DNA from: Primulina eburnea | Taxonomy: Eukaryota > Streptophyta > Magnoliopsida > Lamiales > Gesneriaceae | Direction: 5' to 3' | Assembly: GCF_022965805.1 (NCBI RefSeq) | Contig: NC_133101.1 | Coordinates: forward strand, 50,920,342 to 50,984,341 | DNA length: 64,000 bases | Shown here: positions 1 through 10,781 of the stretch, in pieces | Layout of the letters: each line of letters opens with the position of its first letter | How positions within the stretch are numbered: position 1 is the stretch's first letter | The notes under the pieces: generated by a model | Database searches by the model: none | What the model was told of the DNA's origin: nothing | What the model saw: the letters and a program-made list of their open reading frames with translations, nothing else | Position numbers and translations under genes: made by a program

Positions 1-795
1 TTAAAAGTACTGTTTTAAAGCTGTATCAGCTAATTGTAGGGAAACACTTCTATTTCCACTCACGCAATAATCATGCAACATGCATACACGTCCTCACGTA
101 CCAAATTTTCATCTTTCTAGGGTTTCAATCATGGTTTGAGAATTTCACTGCCGCATATATACTTGCAGTTCCAGTTGTATCCCACCTCCAGCAATCGACA
201 AGATTTCATGCTAGTAATTCTATATTTTCGTCTATAAGTTATCCAACTTTACTAAAACTCGTATAAAAAAATGGCTGGATGTCAAGTTAAGAGGCTTGAG
301 CGATTGAGTTTGCTCCAAGCCACCAACATCCCAAATGGCTTTACACTATGTAATAATACCAATTAGCTTTTTAGAGAAATTTGGGCAAAGATCACCATAT
401 TCCAGAAAATTTATCGCGAAAAATGCGAAACGAACATGATAAGGAAACCTCTGGATTTTTCTAAATCGCAGAAAAAAAGACTATCTATTTATAGCAATTA
501 TCAAGATCTTCCAGGATCGAAATCTACTGTGATGATGGACAAGTTTTTCAAATTTTAGGTTTTACATGAAGCTAGCATTTGTTAGGGAATAATAGTAGCC
601 ATAAGAGATTCAAGATCCAATTTTTGGTTGAATTTCAGTCTTCAATCACCGACCATTGAGCAACATCATACATGCTTCCTTACCAGGGAACAAAAAATCA
701 TGCTTAAACAACAACACATCAACAAAGAAGCAAGATAAAACGTAATCCATGGGAGGCCAAGAGGAGATCAAAACAATTCAGTTACAAAATCATAC
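1..795 (-). other. Intron 1 of the SAC-like gene (partial); no other feature
   Basis: AT-rich sequence downstream of the donor at 795-791. I looked for a continuation of the SAC domain on the minus strand and for any other gene and found nothing convincing. Confidence 0.4.
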
Positions 796-870
796 CGACG
801 ATGTCTCATAAAGCCTGAACTTCTGCAAATAGCCGCGGCTGCCAAGGTGCTGCTCATTCTCTAAAGCCAT
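796..870 (-). CDS. First coding exon of a SAC-domain phosphoinositide phosphatase (partial)
   Basis: Read on the minus strand, an ATG at 870-868 opens 25 codons that run into a consensus donor (GTATG, 795-791). The peptide has the segment GYLQKFRLYET, which matches the start of plant SAC-domain (Sac1/FIG4-like) phosphoinositide phosphatases, where a 'KF(R/K)LYET' block precedes the first strand of the SAC domain. These enzymes remove phosphate from membrane phosphoinositides such as PI(3,5)P2 at endosomes or the vacuole. No second exon is visible down to base 1, so intron 1 is at least about 795 bp and the catalytic CX5R(T/S) part lies outside the window. The identity rests on a short peptide recognised from memory of the family. 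It is the only host protein-coding gene I can support here. Confidence 0.6.
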
Positions 871-1250
871 GCTTCCCGTCCCGAGCCTTGTGTGCCCGGG
901 CTTCAATCAAGTAATCAGCGCATAAATTAACCAGAGTCAACTCTGCTTTACAAACCCTAGATTCCTCCAACAAAGCACACCATACAAACATTCATACATA
1001 CATATACATACATATATATTTAGACACCAGAGTCCACTCCTCATACGACTCAACAAGTTCAATGCATTGAAACTCCGATAATATAGCTAAATTAACTACA
1101 ATGAGGCTAGTCTCAAACAATCCAGGAAATAAACAGCAAAGAAAATCCAAAAAAAATTAAGAACAAAACAACAAAATAATCTTACACAACAACGACACTA
1201 ATTGAAGCAAATCGGAGAGAGAAACTCAGATGTTCTCAGGTGTAGATCGA
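871..1250 (-). promoter_or_regulatory. 5' leader of the SAC-like gene, with a probable leader intron
   Basis: Upstream of the ATG at 870 (to the right) lies a pyrimidine-rich leader at about 1187-1250 on the minus strand. It is followed by a donor-like GTAAG at 1185-1181. A possible acceptor, TTGATTGAAG, ends at 901, about 30 bases before the ATG. This is consistent with a leader intron of about 285 bp, which is common in plant genes. The transcription start is not visible. The TA/TG microsatellite at 1315-1530 would sit in the proximal promoter. The splice sites are inferred from consensus alone. Confidence 0.35.
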
Positions 1251-1314
1251 GAGGACAATGGGAGAACCAGAGCTACTACGTTGACAGCCCCTGCCCAAAT
1301 TGTATGTAGCATCA

Positions 1315-1354
<40 letters not shown>

Positions 1355-1535
1355 TGAATAAAATATATTATGTATCAGTGTGTATCAGTGTGTGTGTGTG
1401 TGTGTCTATATATATACTATATGTATATATATATATATATATATAGTGTGAATAATAAATATATTATGTATCAGTGTGTGTGTGTGTCTATATATATATC
1501 TGTATATATATAGTGAGAATAAAATATATATGTAT
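1315..1535. repeat. Compound (TA)n/(TG)n microsatellite
   Basis: A pure TA run at 1315-1351 is followed by two imperfect copies of a longer unit of about 75-90 bp. Each copy contains 'agtgtgaata', 'atattatgtatcagtg', a TG run and another TA run. The unit itself appears to have been duplicated. Several short open frames here are low-complexity artefacts. Confidence 0.85.
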
Positions 1536-1714
1536 ATAAAATTGCCTACAATGATTGGGGATTCGTTGTGTGTATTAAACCGAGTATTAAACAGCTGCTG
1601 CAAAGTCAAATTTTCAAATTGGAAAAATATAATAACCGTGGAGGAGTTTATTACGAGTTATTAGGCTCACCAATAAAAAAAACAACTAATAACTGCTTTG
1701 TTTGAAATCTCCAT

Positions 1715-2030
1715 TTTTGGAATCAGATCGAGCCTGCCTGACTTAATCCATACTAGTTACTTTGCACACACGTTGCGTGTGTAACGCGTGTGTACAATCT
1801 TTTTTATCATTATCGATGGACTAAAGTGAAAATTGACAAATTATGGAGGGACTAAATTGATATTTGAATGATTGAAATAAAAATAAAAGTGGATGTTGAA
1901 ATAAAAAAACAAAAAAACAAAAGTGTAATATTACTATAACTGTAAGGGTAAAACTGGGAAAAAAAAGATGGTGTCCTCCTTGGTAGTTTTTATAAGGTGC
2001 TCAGCCTTAATAAATAGTATAGAAGTAGAT
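1715..2030. repeat. Unclassified dispersed-type repeat, possibly a small non-autonomous transposon
   Basis: The left part has nested short inverted motifs around 'cacacacgttgcgtgtgt'. The middle has the phrase 'ggactaaagtgaaaattgac' and purine-rich A runs. The right side ends near 'cttaataaatagtatag'. This combination is familiar to me from short repetitive elements of several plants and could be a Helitron-like or other non-autonomous element. I cannot define termini or a target duplication. Confidence 0.25.
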
Positions 2031-2035
2031 ATGAA

Positions 2036-2200
2036 CGATGAGACCGTCTCAAAGATCATAATCTGTGAGACGGGTCAATCATATCCATATTCACAATAAA
2101 AAGTAATACTCTTAGCATAAAAAGTAATACTTTTTCACGGGTTACTCAAATAAGATATTCGTCTCACAAATACGATCCGTGAGACCATCTCACACAAGTT
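2036..2200. mobile_element. MITE, copy 1
   Basis: The left end reads 'gagaccgtctcaaagatc' and the right end 'gtgagaccatctcacacaag', so the ends are imperfect inverted repeats, each itself a near-palindrome (GAGAC..GTCTC). The interior has 'caataaaaagtaatactctt' and a partial tandem of 'agcataaaaagtaatac'. The interior is shared with the copy immediately to the right. No coding capacity, as expected of a MITE. Confidence 0.6.
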
Positions 2201-2220
2201 TTTGTCTACATGAATAGGTC

Positions 2221-2360
2221 TCTTGTGAGACGATCTCACGAATCTTTATCTGTGAAACGAGTCAACCCTACCGATATTCACAATAAAAAGTAATAATATT
2301 AGTATTACAAATAAGAGATATGTCTCATAAAATACGACTCATGAGATCGTTTCACACAAG
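2221..2360. mobile_element. MITE, copy 2, in tandem with copy 1
   Basis: It starts 'cttgtgagacgatctcacg' and ends 'catgagatcgtttcacacaa'. The two ends are imperfect inverted repeats. It shares the interior block 'tcacaataaaaagtaata' and 'cgagtcaaccctaccgatat' with copy 1, but is shorter by one internal repeat. It lies about 20 bp from copy 1 in the same orientation. Confidence 0.6.
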
Positions 2361-3675
2361 TTTATACCTTTATACATCGTACTTTTTACCAGATAATGAA
2401 TCTATCTTGAGACTCGAACGCAAAATCTTGTTGGTTTAAATTCATTTTCATAAGCTATGTTGCAATTCTTACCTAATTATGTTGGCTGTACAAATTATAT
2501 CAGTATTCCACATAAAAATTCAAAAAAGTGAAAAACACTCTAGCATTTTTAAAAATTCGGTATAGAAACCCCTGCTAATGAGTTTAGTGCGCTTGATTTT
2601 TTTTAAATTACGGTTAAATATTATTGATTTAAAAAAAAAATTGAAGATATAACAGAGAGTGTTTGCAAAATATTATATTTTGGAGATGTGATCAAATTTA
2701 TAGATATGAATGAGTAGTGAAAAATTGAAATCATAAGTGAGTAGTATTTGTCTCTTTGATAAATAAGTTATTTTAATATTAATTTTTTTTCTGAAATCAT
2801 TTTCAGAAATATAATCAATATATCACTAGTTTTTAAATTTTAATTAAATAAGCAGAAACTAACGAAAAAAGTGTGCTTAAATAAAATAGAAAACATATTT
2901 TCCAAAAATCATTTTTCAGTTATTATAAGCACACACTCAGTATATTAGTTTTTTTGTGTTATTTTATTTATGTCTTTGTACTTTTAAAAAAAACATGTGC
3001 AATTAGCACATTATATATACCATTTTAATACATGTGTATTGTACTTTATCTAAAATTAAAGTAACCTATATTGGTCTAGCATACTGGAATATATCATTTT
3101 AAGCTTGTTGCCACTGCAGACTTGCCATTTCTTAGTCAAATGAGCGAAATACTTAGATGTGAATGCATAGCATGTACGCAATCATATTCGTTAAAATCAA
3201 TCAATGGTTTCTTTAAAATTAACATTATCAATAAATACTCATATTTAGTAGTACTCGTTTCTAGATGAGAACATCTAAAAAATAAATCGATTTGATTTCC
3301 GCCACAAGCACCATGAATCCGTGACTGATATCGGGTTATTCGAAAATAGAAACTTCTGAAATAAATGTACTAAAATTTTGTACCAACTTGTAATTAACTC
3401 GTAATCATTGTAATAAACATGTAGGCATCTTATCATATTAAGTTAAATTTTACATTAAATTCGACAATTTGAATTCAAATTCAGTATTTATAATGTGGTC
3501 CTTCAATTATTTGGGTGTTATTAAGTTACAGTACATTAAAAAAATTATATTGAAGAAACATTAAATTCACCAATTTGAAATCAGATTTCATGTAGTTATT
3601 CAGTTGCTTCTATCTTACTTTTAGAGTACAGCACACGAAAAGGAAAATACTAACGTTCTTTCTAAATCATATTAT
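2361..3675. other. AT-rich intergenic stretch with no recognisable gene
   Basis: I see no gene on either strand. A weak inverted pair, 'gtgtgcttaa' near 2870 and 'taagcacacac' near 2926, might mark a small degenerate foldback element, but the arms are too short to call. Confidence 0.5.
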
Positions 3676-3943
3676 TGTTATGAAAAAGTAAAAATTTATA
3701 GTAAAAAATAAAAATATCAAACTCTTAAAATTCTCAAACTACACACTTTATAATATTTTTCTCTCAACTCAATTGTGATTTTTTTTCAAAAATGAAATAT
3801 CTATTTATAGAATCTCTTTACAAATAATCCAAAAATAAATTCATCATTACATACATCATCACACACTAATTTTCAATATTTACAACTCTTCTTTTCAACA
3901 TTAAAATATTCAATACACATGTTTTAAATATTAATTTTCAACA
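3676..3943 (-). repeat. Copia-1 3' LTR
   Basis: Matches 14062-14328 along its length with scattered substitutions and small indels, so the insertion is not recent. On the minus strand it begins TGTTGAAAATTAAT. The reverse complement of 'tctatttatagaatc' near 3800 could supply an LTR TATA or poly(A) context, but this is not certain. Confidence 0.92.
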
Positions 3944-4189
3944 TTCCCCTTGTGATGATGATCATAATGATTGTCTTCATTACGTGTTTTTATATTCCCT
4001 CGTTAAAAACCTTACTAGGAAAAATCCATTGGGATAAAAACCATAGTAAGGGAAAAAGAGTGCAGTCACGTAAACTCCCCCTCATATTGACACGAAAAAT
4101 TCTTCACATATTTCGTAGATTGTGCATCCCAATATTATATATGTGCTTTCTGAATATTGTCGTAGGAAGTGCCTTTGTGAAGAGATCTG

Positions 4190-5315
4190 ATGAGTTTTCA
4201 CTTGATTGAATATGACGAACATCAATATATTTATTCTTCTCAAGCTCCTTGATAAATGCGAAGAACTTAGGAGGAATATGTTTAGTTCGGCCGCTTTTTA
4301 TGTATCATTCTTTCATTTAAGCAACACATGCAACATTATCTTCATAGAGTATCACCGGTTTTTCGTCGAATGATAATCCGCATGAGATTTGGATATGTTG
4401 GCTCATTGATTTTAACCATACACATTCAAGGCTTGCTTCATGTAGTGCAATAATATCGACATAATTTGATGAAGTTGTTACGAGTGTTTGTTTCTGTGAA
4501 TGCCAAGAAATTGCAATGCCTCCACGAGTAAACACATATCCAGTTTGAGAACGTGCCTTGTGTGGTTCAGATAAGTGTCCAGCATCGGCATAACCAATTA
4601 TACTTGGATTAGCATCTTTTGAATTCAACATTTCCAAGTCTGTCGTTCCTCGTAGATAACGGAATATATATTTAATTCCGTTCCAGTGTCTCTTTGTTGG
4701 ATATGTGTTTAATCTTGCCAATAAATTTACGGCAAAAGATATATCAGGCCTTGTACAATTTGTAAGATACATAAGGGCACCGATAACACTTAGATATGGT
4801 ACTTCTGAACCAAGAATATCTTCTTCATCTTCACATGGACGGAATAGATCTTTTCTATGTTTAATGATCTAACAACCATTGAAGTACATAAAGGATTTGA
4901 TTATCCATATTAAAATATTTAAGGATCTTTTTTGTATAATTTTTCTGGTGAACAAATATTCCACATTCTTTTTGTTCAATTTGTAAACTCAGACAATACT
5001 TGATTTTTCCAAGATCATTCATTTCAAATTATTCCTTCAAGTATGACACAACTTCTTGAATTTCCTTATTTGTTCCAATGATGTTTAAATCATCAACATA
5101 TACAACAATAATCACGCATCCGGATGTTGTTTTCTTAATGAAAACACTAGGGCGTATTGAATTATTTACATATCCCTTTTTCATCAAGTGATCACTTGGC
5201 CGATTATACCACATTCAGCCGGATTGCTTTAACCCATATTTGTAATTTCACAGAATAACATTATCTGGGTTTTGAACTTTGTGCTTCAGGCATCTTAAAT
5301 CCTTCAGGGATTTTC

Positions 5316-5367
<52 letters not shown>

Positions 5368-5800
5368 TATATATGATACTGCTAAGCTAATCAAATACTG
5401 AATTATATCACAGGAGAATACGTTTTTTCATAATCAATTCCAGGCCTTTGAGAAAAACCTTGCTGCAACAGGTTGAGCTTTATATCTTACTATTTCATTT
5501 TTCTCATTTTGCATTCGAATAAAAACTCATTTGTATCCAACAGGTTTTACACCTTCAGGTGTAAGGACTATATGTCCAAAAACATTACGTTTATTTAGCG
5601 AATCTAATTCAACCTGGATGACATCTTTCCATTTATCCAATCCTTTCGATTTTTACATTCACCAAAAGATTTTGGTTCATGATCTTCATTATCATAACAA
5701 AATATATCATCAATTTCTTCTATATCTTTTCGATTCCATATTTTTCTAGTATTAATATAATTGATAGAGATTTCACGATTCTCGTCATTTTACTGGTTCT
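4190..5800 (-). pseudogene. Copia-1 reverse transcriptase and RNase H
   Basis: RT is present in several frames. The active site VVYVDDLNIIGTN (about 5130-5090) keeps both Asp of YVDD. The end of RT and RNase H follow at about 4860-4317, with 'YLTNCTRPDISFAVNLLAR', 'RHWNGIKYIFRYLRGTTDL', 'GYADAGHLSEPHKARSQTG' and the 'YEDNVACVA' block. A stop at 4317 interrupts RNase H, and similarity resumes to about 4190. The N-terminal half of RT (5800-5220) is broken by frameshifts and by a TA microsatellite at 5315-5375. RT and RNase H copy the element RNA into DNA. Confidence 0.85.
5315..5375. repeat. (TA)n microsatellite inside copia-1 RT
   Basis: About 60 bp of almost pure TA with a single phase slip. 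It lies where the RT fingers/palm coding sequence should run on the minus strand, so it arose or expanded after the element lost function. Confidence 0.9.
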
Positions 5801-6126
5801 GACAGAACATTTTCATCATCATGTGTTTCTTCAGTAACATCATTCTCTATTTTGTGATCATCATGTGTTTCTTCAGGAACATCATTCTTTATTTTGTAAT
5901 CATCGTGTTTCTCTATGAATTTTCTTTTTCGAGGATTTTTATCCTTGGAACTGATTGGCCTTCCATGCTTCAGGCGTTTTATGACATCATGAGTTATTTC
6001 AATTTATTTCTTTGGAATTTCAATTCGAGCAGGAGCATTTACATCATGTATATATGATTTAGTTACCCATTTTGCGTCTGTAAATGCATTTGGTATTTGA
6101 TTTGTTGTTCTTTGCAAGTGCACAAT

Positions 6127-6477
6127 TTATTGTACATCTTTTTCACATTGTTTTTTTCTTGGATCCATATGTAACAATGATGGTACATACCATGTAATTT
6201 CTTTTTCAGTATGTTTCTTGTCTCCCTTTAACATTGGAAAGATTTCCTCATTAAAATGACAATCAGTAAAACGTGTTGTGAACACGTCACCTGTCTGAGG
6301 TTCAAGATGTCGAATGATTGATTGACTATCATAATCGATATAAATTTCAATCTTTCTTTGATGTCCAATTTTCTTTCGTTGAGGTGGTGCAATAGGCACA
6401 TACACCATCATCCAAAAATTCTCATATGAGAAATGTCTGGTTCTTTACCAAATGCAAGCTGCAATGAGGAATATTTA
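6127..6477 (-). pseudogene. Copia-1 integrase C-terminal extension / RT linker
   Basis: A minus-strand frame continues pol to the left of the solo LTR. It contains 'MMVYVPIAPPQRKKIGHQRK' and 'EIYIDYDSQSIIRHLEP' followed by 'GDVFTTRFTDCHFNE', the conserved linker after the copia integrase core. Joining 11037 to 6477 restores colinearity with the integrase at 11098-11463, which supports the solo LTR as a simple insertion. The end (6127) is a stop. Downstream sequence shows further frame breaks. Confidence 0.75.
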
Positions 6478-7914
6478 CGTAGTGCCCAAAGTCAGTACAT
6501 GTATAACTCATGCATTTATTTAATTATTAAAGCATTTATTTAATTTTAAAATGAGTGTTAATGGTGCAATGATTTATTAAATTCAGTATTTTAAATTAAT
6601 TATGCCTGTGTGATGCACGTTAAAATGTTTTTCGAGTTTCATGTTTCAGGCGATTATTCGAAACGGGATCGAGGAAAAGACCGGTGACGATTTTGGTAAT
6701 CTAAATTGTGGTGTTTTATTTAAGTTGAGGTTGGTGTATTTTTAAATAATTATTAAGTTTAGCATTTTAAATCCTAGCTTATTTATTAAGTGGATTTAAG
6801 AGTTTAAAACTTTTAAAATTAGCATTTTTTGTGGATTTTATTTTATTAAAGAGAATGTTATAAAATTAGTGTGTATTTTATTTCAATTAAGGAAATTGAG
6901 TGAGTTAGAGTTTTATTAACTTTAAATTAGTGGTTAAATTTTAATTAAGCAATTTTCACTCCCTAGATTACTACCTAACTCACACACACACATTTTTACA
7001 CACACTAATCATCGACACAACACACACACATATTTTCAATTCAGAGTTTTATTTTTGAGAGAGCAAAACCTAGGACTCTTCCACATTCAGCAGCCGCCCC
7101 TATCCCTCTGTTTTTCCAGCAAGGTTTTGTTGTGTTTCTTCAAAGAAATAGTGTCACGTTCGTCTCGGATCAACCTCGCATATTTCCCCGCTTATGTATC
7201 GTCGTTTCGGTAATGCTAAAGATTTAAAGACACGTATATTCTGCTATTTCTGCATCGATCTTGTCATATTATGTGTTGTGTTATTTCTATGCGTAAAAAT
7301 TCATGTGTGACGTTCGTCGTCTGAGCGAAAATTGGTTTGGATCAGTTTTGAAATAATTTTAAATCTGAAAACTCGTTTTTACTGTCTTTTTAAATACTGC
7401 GATTTTTCGATCGTGATTCTGAGAAAACTTTCAACACGAAAATATATAACTTTTCGATACCTTAGATTTGACAGTAAATTCGAAATATTTGGATAAAAAT
7501 TGAGTGAGTTATGGTGTTTTTCGTGGGACTGCTCAAACTGCGTTTTCAGGAAATTATGATATTGATACGTTCTTGAAGTTTTATGGTTGCAGGCTTTGTT
7601 GGGGATCGACGGGTGATCAGTTGCTGCGTTTAGGTATGCTTAGTATGATGTGGGTTGGCATTTGGATTGTCGGTTAGTGTCGATAGGCACTTGAATCCAT
7701 TAGAAGATGTAGGAAACGATTTGGTGTCAATTGCTATGTTTTTGATTGGTATGTGTAGTAGGGTGGACGTCGTTGCTTTGGGATGTTTGTACATGTTTGG
7801 TTCAATGTTATGGTTTGCTAAGATAGGTCTCGGGGTGTCGGTTCATGTTCCGTACAATCGAGTCTAGATTGATAAGCATTGCATGTATTGAATATTCGTG
7901 AGTTTTCATCCAGC

Positions 7915-8165
7915 AAGGGTACACGGACCCTTAAACGGGGTTCGTGCCTTCGTTCTCTTCTTGGTGCCATCCTTGCGAGCCGACATGGACCCCCACATGG
8001 ACTAGGGCACAGGGTCCGTTCCTTTGTTTTCTCTCGGCGTCAAGTTTGCGCACACACATGGACCCCCACACGGACCAAGGCACGGGGTCCGTGCCTTCCC
8101 TTTCTACCACGACACATTTCACCGCACGGACACGGACCCGGAGCCGGACCTGGGCACGGGGTCCG
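7915..8165. repeat. GC-rich palindromic array, CACGGACCC/GGGTCCGTG type
   Basis: Three to four imperfect units of about 60-70 bp. Each has 'acatggaccc' or 'cacggaccc' followed some 20 bp later by 'ggcac(g/a)gggtccgtgcc', so each unit can fold into a hairpin. It lies at the LTR position where the Gypsy-B LTRs carry a different palindrome (GCTCGGGCGGTAA type). Confidence 0.75.
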
Positions 8166-8428
8166 TGTGCTTGTTATTTTGGGAAAATTTTATAGTATGC
8201 TTTGAGGTTTGATGTCATGGTTCAGTTCAATGATTTACAAGGTCGAGTCATGAGAATTTTAGAACGTCCTAAGGAATTGAATGAGCTCGTAAGTAAGCTT
8301 GATATTTACGTCTAAGTTATGCAAGTTAAGCAATTGAATTGATGTTAGTATGTGCAGCAACGGCCCCAATCGAAGTCCAACAAATCCCTCAACGCCAAGT
8401 AAGTATGTTGACGTGAAAGAAAATATTT

Positions 8429-10283
8429 TGTGGGGCCCTTAACTCCTAATCGTTATTACAATGCAATCTGATTAGGGTTAACTAATTACAGCGGAAAACG
8501 AGTTTAAAATTTCTTTACAATGAGCCCAAATCATTTTATTTAAATACTAAAAATAGTATCTCATCTCACGTCATAAACATGCCCAAACGTAATCAAAGAC
8601 AATCACATACAAACAACTCATATCTTTGGGACATGCCCCGGTATATAGATACATATACATATATACTGGGAACAAACATAAACATAAACATAAAACCTCA
8701 GCCCAAGCTGTGGCTCCCTCCAGAAGTATCCCTCTCCGGTCTCCTGATATCCTGGAGTATCTGTCATTGTCCACACACAAAGACAACAACAGCCCCCCCC
8801 TTGGGGGTGAGCAAAGCTCTGTATGGAACAACCATTCATATATACCACAGATATCTAAACAATGATATATGATATGCAATGCATGTACGTCGTGGAGGTA
8901 TCAGGTCAAATGCCCATCCACTGAGCACATGTCAGAATCAAACGAATCGCTATCAAATCAATGCTCGAGCTGGCACACCGGCCTCAATAAGGGATACTCG
9001 TATGATAGCGTCGACAAAGCGTCATCAAATCCCAAATCTCATATCCAATCATCGGGGCCACAAATGTCTATTCTTTACGGGTCATATAATACCAGCATAG
9101 CAATTGTGTTCACAAACCCCAGAATCCAATCAAATCATATTAGGGTATCCAAGGATCATAGCTCAACGTGCATGTCATGTATCGATGTATGCATCAAACG
9201 ATGTGTGTTAACAAAACATTTATTTTATACATCGATACTCAAATCTCAATGTCATGTATGCCACATCAAATCATTAAATAGGTACATAGACACGTATTCC
9301 AATCCAATCAATCCAACATATATCATATAATACAGATATCTGTCGTTTGTTATCCGGTCGCAACATACCTAAATTCTTCGTTTCCAATTGATGTAGCCTG
9401 AAGATATTGATATTACACTTTATCTACATTAATAACATACTCATTACAATCAATAACATACTCTGAAATCATTAATATGAGTTTCAAATGTCATTTGAAA
9501 CTTCAAAAATTCATATCAAATCATAATCATATCATAATTCAATTCCGACTTCGAATACGAGTTTATTGTCGGTTATTCTACTACATATAAAAAATTCTTC
9601 TTCAAATACATGCTATTCCAGCACTTTGATATCTCAAGCTGCTAGGAACTAGAAGAAAATTACCTCAGTCAGAAGCCCTCAACGCGACGATCACAAATAT
9701 ATATTTTGTTTCGCGTTTAGACAGCGTTTCGAAGTCGATTTGGATGAAAGAAAATCAAAATCTCTCGTGTCTCTCGAAGTTGCTGAAAGTTAAATGAAGA
9801 AGAAACAACCGGCAACTTGTTCTTATCATTCCACCAGCTTCGGCGCTCGGGCGGTAGAATTCTCGCGCCCGAGCACGAGACACTCTGCCCCCGAACTTCA
9901 AATACACCGCGTTCGGGCGGTCACAAATTACCGCTCGGGCGCAGTATGTTCTGTCCCCGAGAAATCTTTGTGCCGCGCTCGGGCGGTCAAACATTACCGC
10001 TCGGGAGCAGAACTTTCTGCCCGAACACTTACTTTGCATACCTTGGCGCTCGGGCGGTCATTTTCTACCGCCCAGGCGCCACACGTTTTGTACAAATATT
10101 TATGTTTGTACTAAATTGGCGTCCGGCCTCTCCACTCGAGCTCTTACAACGTCAATTCATATTCAATATTCATTTTCTCAATTTCATTGTCATAATATAC
10201 ATCAAATACATAATCACATGACAATTTCATATATTATCTATAATCACACAGGATTTACGATAATACAATACATGGTCCTTACA
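8429..10283 (-). mobile_element. Solo LTR of a second gypsy-type family, nested in the solo LTR 6478-11036
   Basis: 1855 bp beginning TGTGGGGCCC and ending GTCCTTACA, with the 5-bp target duplication TATTT (8424-8428 and 10284-10288). Removing it rejoins 'gaaaatattt' to 'aagtttttgag', which is the uninterrupted sequence of the related LTRs at 38023-38045 and 55540-55565 read on the other strand. The orientation is inferred from the TGTAAGGACC end on the minus strand, a typical LTR start. It carries a palindrome array at 9838-10080. The open frames of 97-153 codons inside it show no protein family and overlap on both strands. Confidence 0.88.
9838..10080. repeat. GC-rich palindromic array, GCTCGGGCGGT type
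   Basis: Four units about 60 bp apart, each with 'cgctcgggcggt' and a nearby inverted 'accgctcgggcg' or 'accgcccaggcg'. The same palindrome occurs in the otherwise unrelated Gypsy-B LTRs (38350-38540 and 55872-56050). Confidence 0.8.
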
Positions 10284-10365
10284 TATTTTAAGTTTTTGAG
10301 GTATGCTAAATGTCTTGTAACCAAATTATGTTTAGGATTGGAAAGAGTTAAATTATGAACGGGGA

Positions 10366-10440
10366 CCAATCCGCCCGTTAAATTATGAACGGGTTTAGAT
10401 CGAGTTTGTAAAGCGTTAAATTATGAACGGGAATCTCATG
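10366..10440. repeat. Short tandem repeat with 'gttaaattatgaacggg' units
   Basis: Three imperfect copies of 'gttaaattatgaacggg' with spacers that differ ('gaccaatccgccc', 'tttagatcgagtttgtaaa'). The same array is visible in the Gypsy-B LTRs at 37860-37985 and 55375-55500 on the other strand, so it belongs to the LTR. Confidence 0.7.
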
Positions 10441-10735
10441 TATGTGGCAGTGGATACGTCCTTGTCATCCCAGTACTGTGGTTTAGTCTGATCAGACGAT
10501 TATGTTTTGGGTCACATGCTTTGAAACATATCTCTGCGCAAAATGATGAAGTTAATGTATGTTCAAGTACGTTTGAGTATGCAAGCATGTTTAAGAAAAA
10601 TTTATGGCACGTCTAAGTATGTATGTACGTATGTTCAAGTTTTGTCTTGCAAGTTCAAGTTTTAAGTATGTATGTCCTATTTTAAAGTTGTATGTGATCT
10701 TATTATGTAGTACTTGTTACTTCCAGTTTATACGT

Positions 10736-10781
10736 GTTGAGTCTTTAAACTCACTAGACTTGATCGATGCAGGTGAGGATG
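10736..10781 (+). promoter_or_regulatory. Conserved gypsy LTR core (TTGAGTC-TTTA-ACTCA + GATGCAGGTGAGG)
   Basis: An inverted repeat of GAGTC/GACTC type (here the right arm is mutated to AACTC) is followed by 'tgatcgatgcaggtgagg'. The same block occurs in every other long gypsy-type LTR of the window except those truncated before it (see the findings). It lies about 250 bp from the LTR 3' end. Its function is unknown. Confidence 0.6.

Noticed and set aside
1406..1664. Short frames at 1406-1664 on both strands
   Set aside because: Generated by TA/TG microsatellite sequence.
7879..8205. Overlapping frames of 60-108 codons on both strands with CACGGACCC-coded peptides
   Set aside because: They follow from the GC-rich palindrome repeats, which lack stops. 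No sign of a protein gene.
8869..9330. 153-codon plus-strand frame
   Set aside because: Lies in the nested solo LTR, overlaps other frames on both strands, shows no domain and is rich in low-complexity Ser/His/Asn. Treated as chance.
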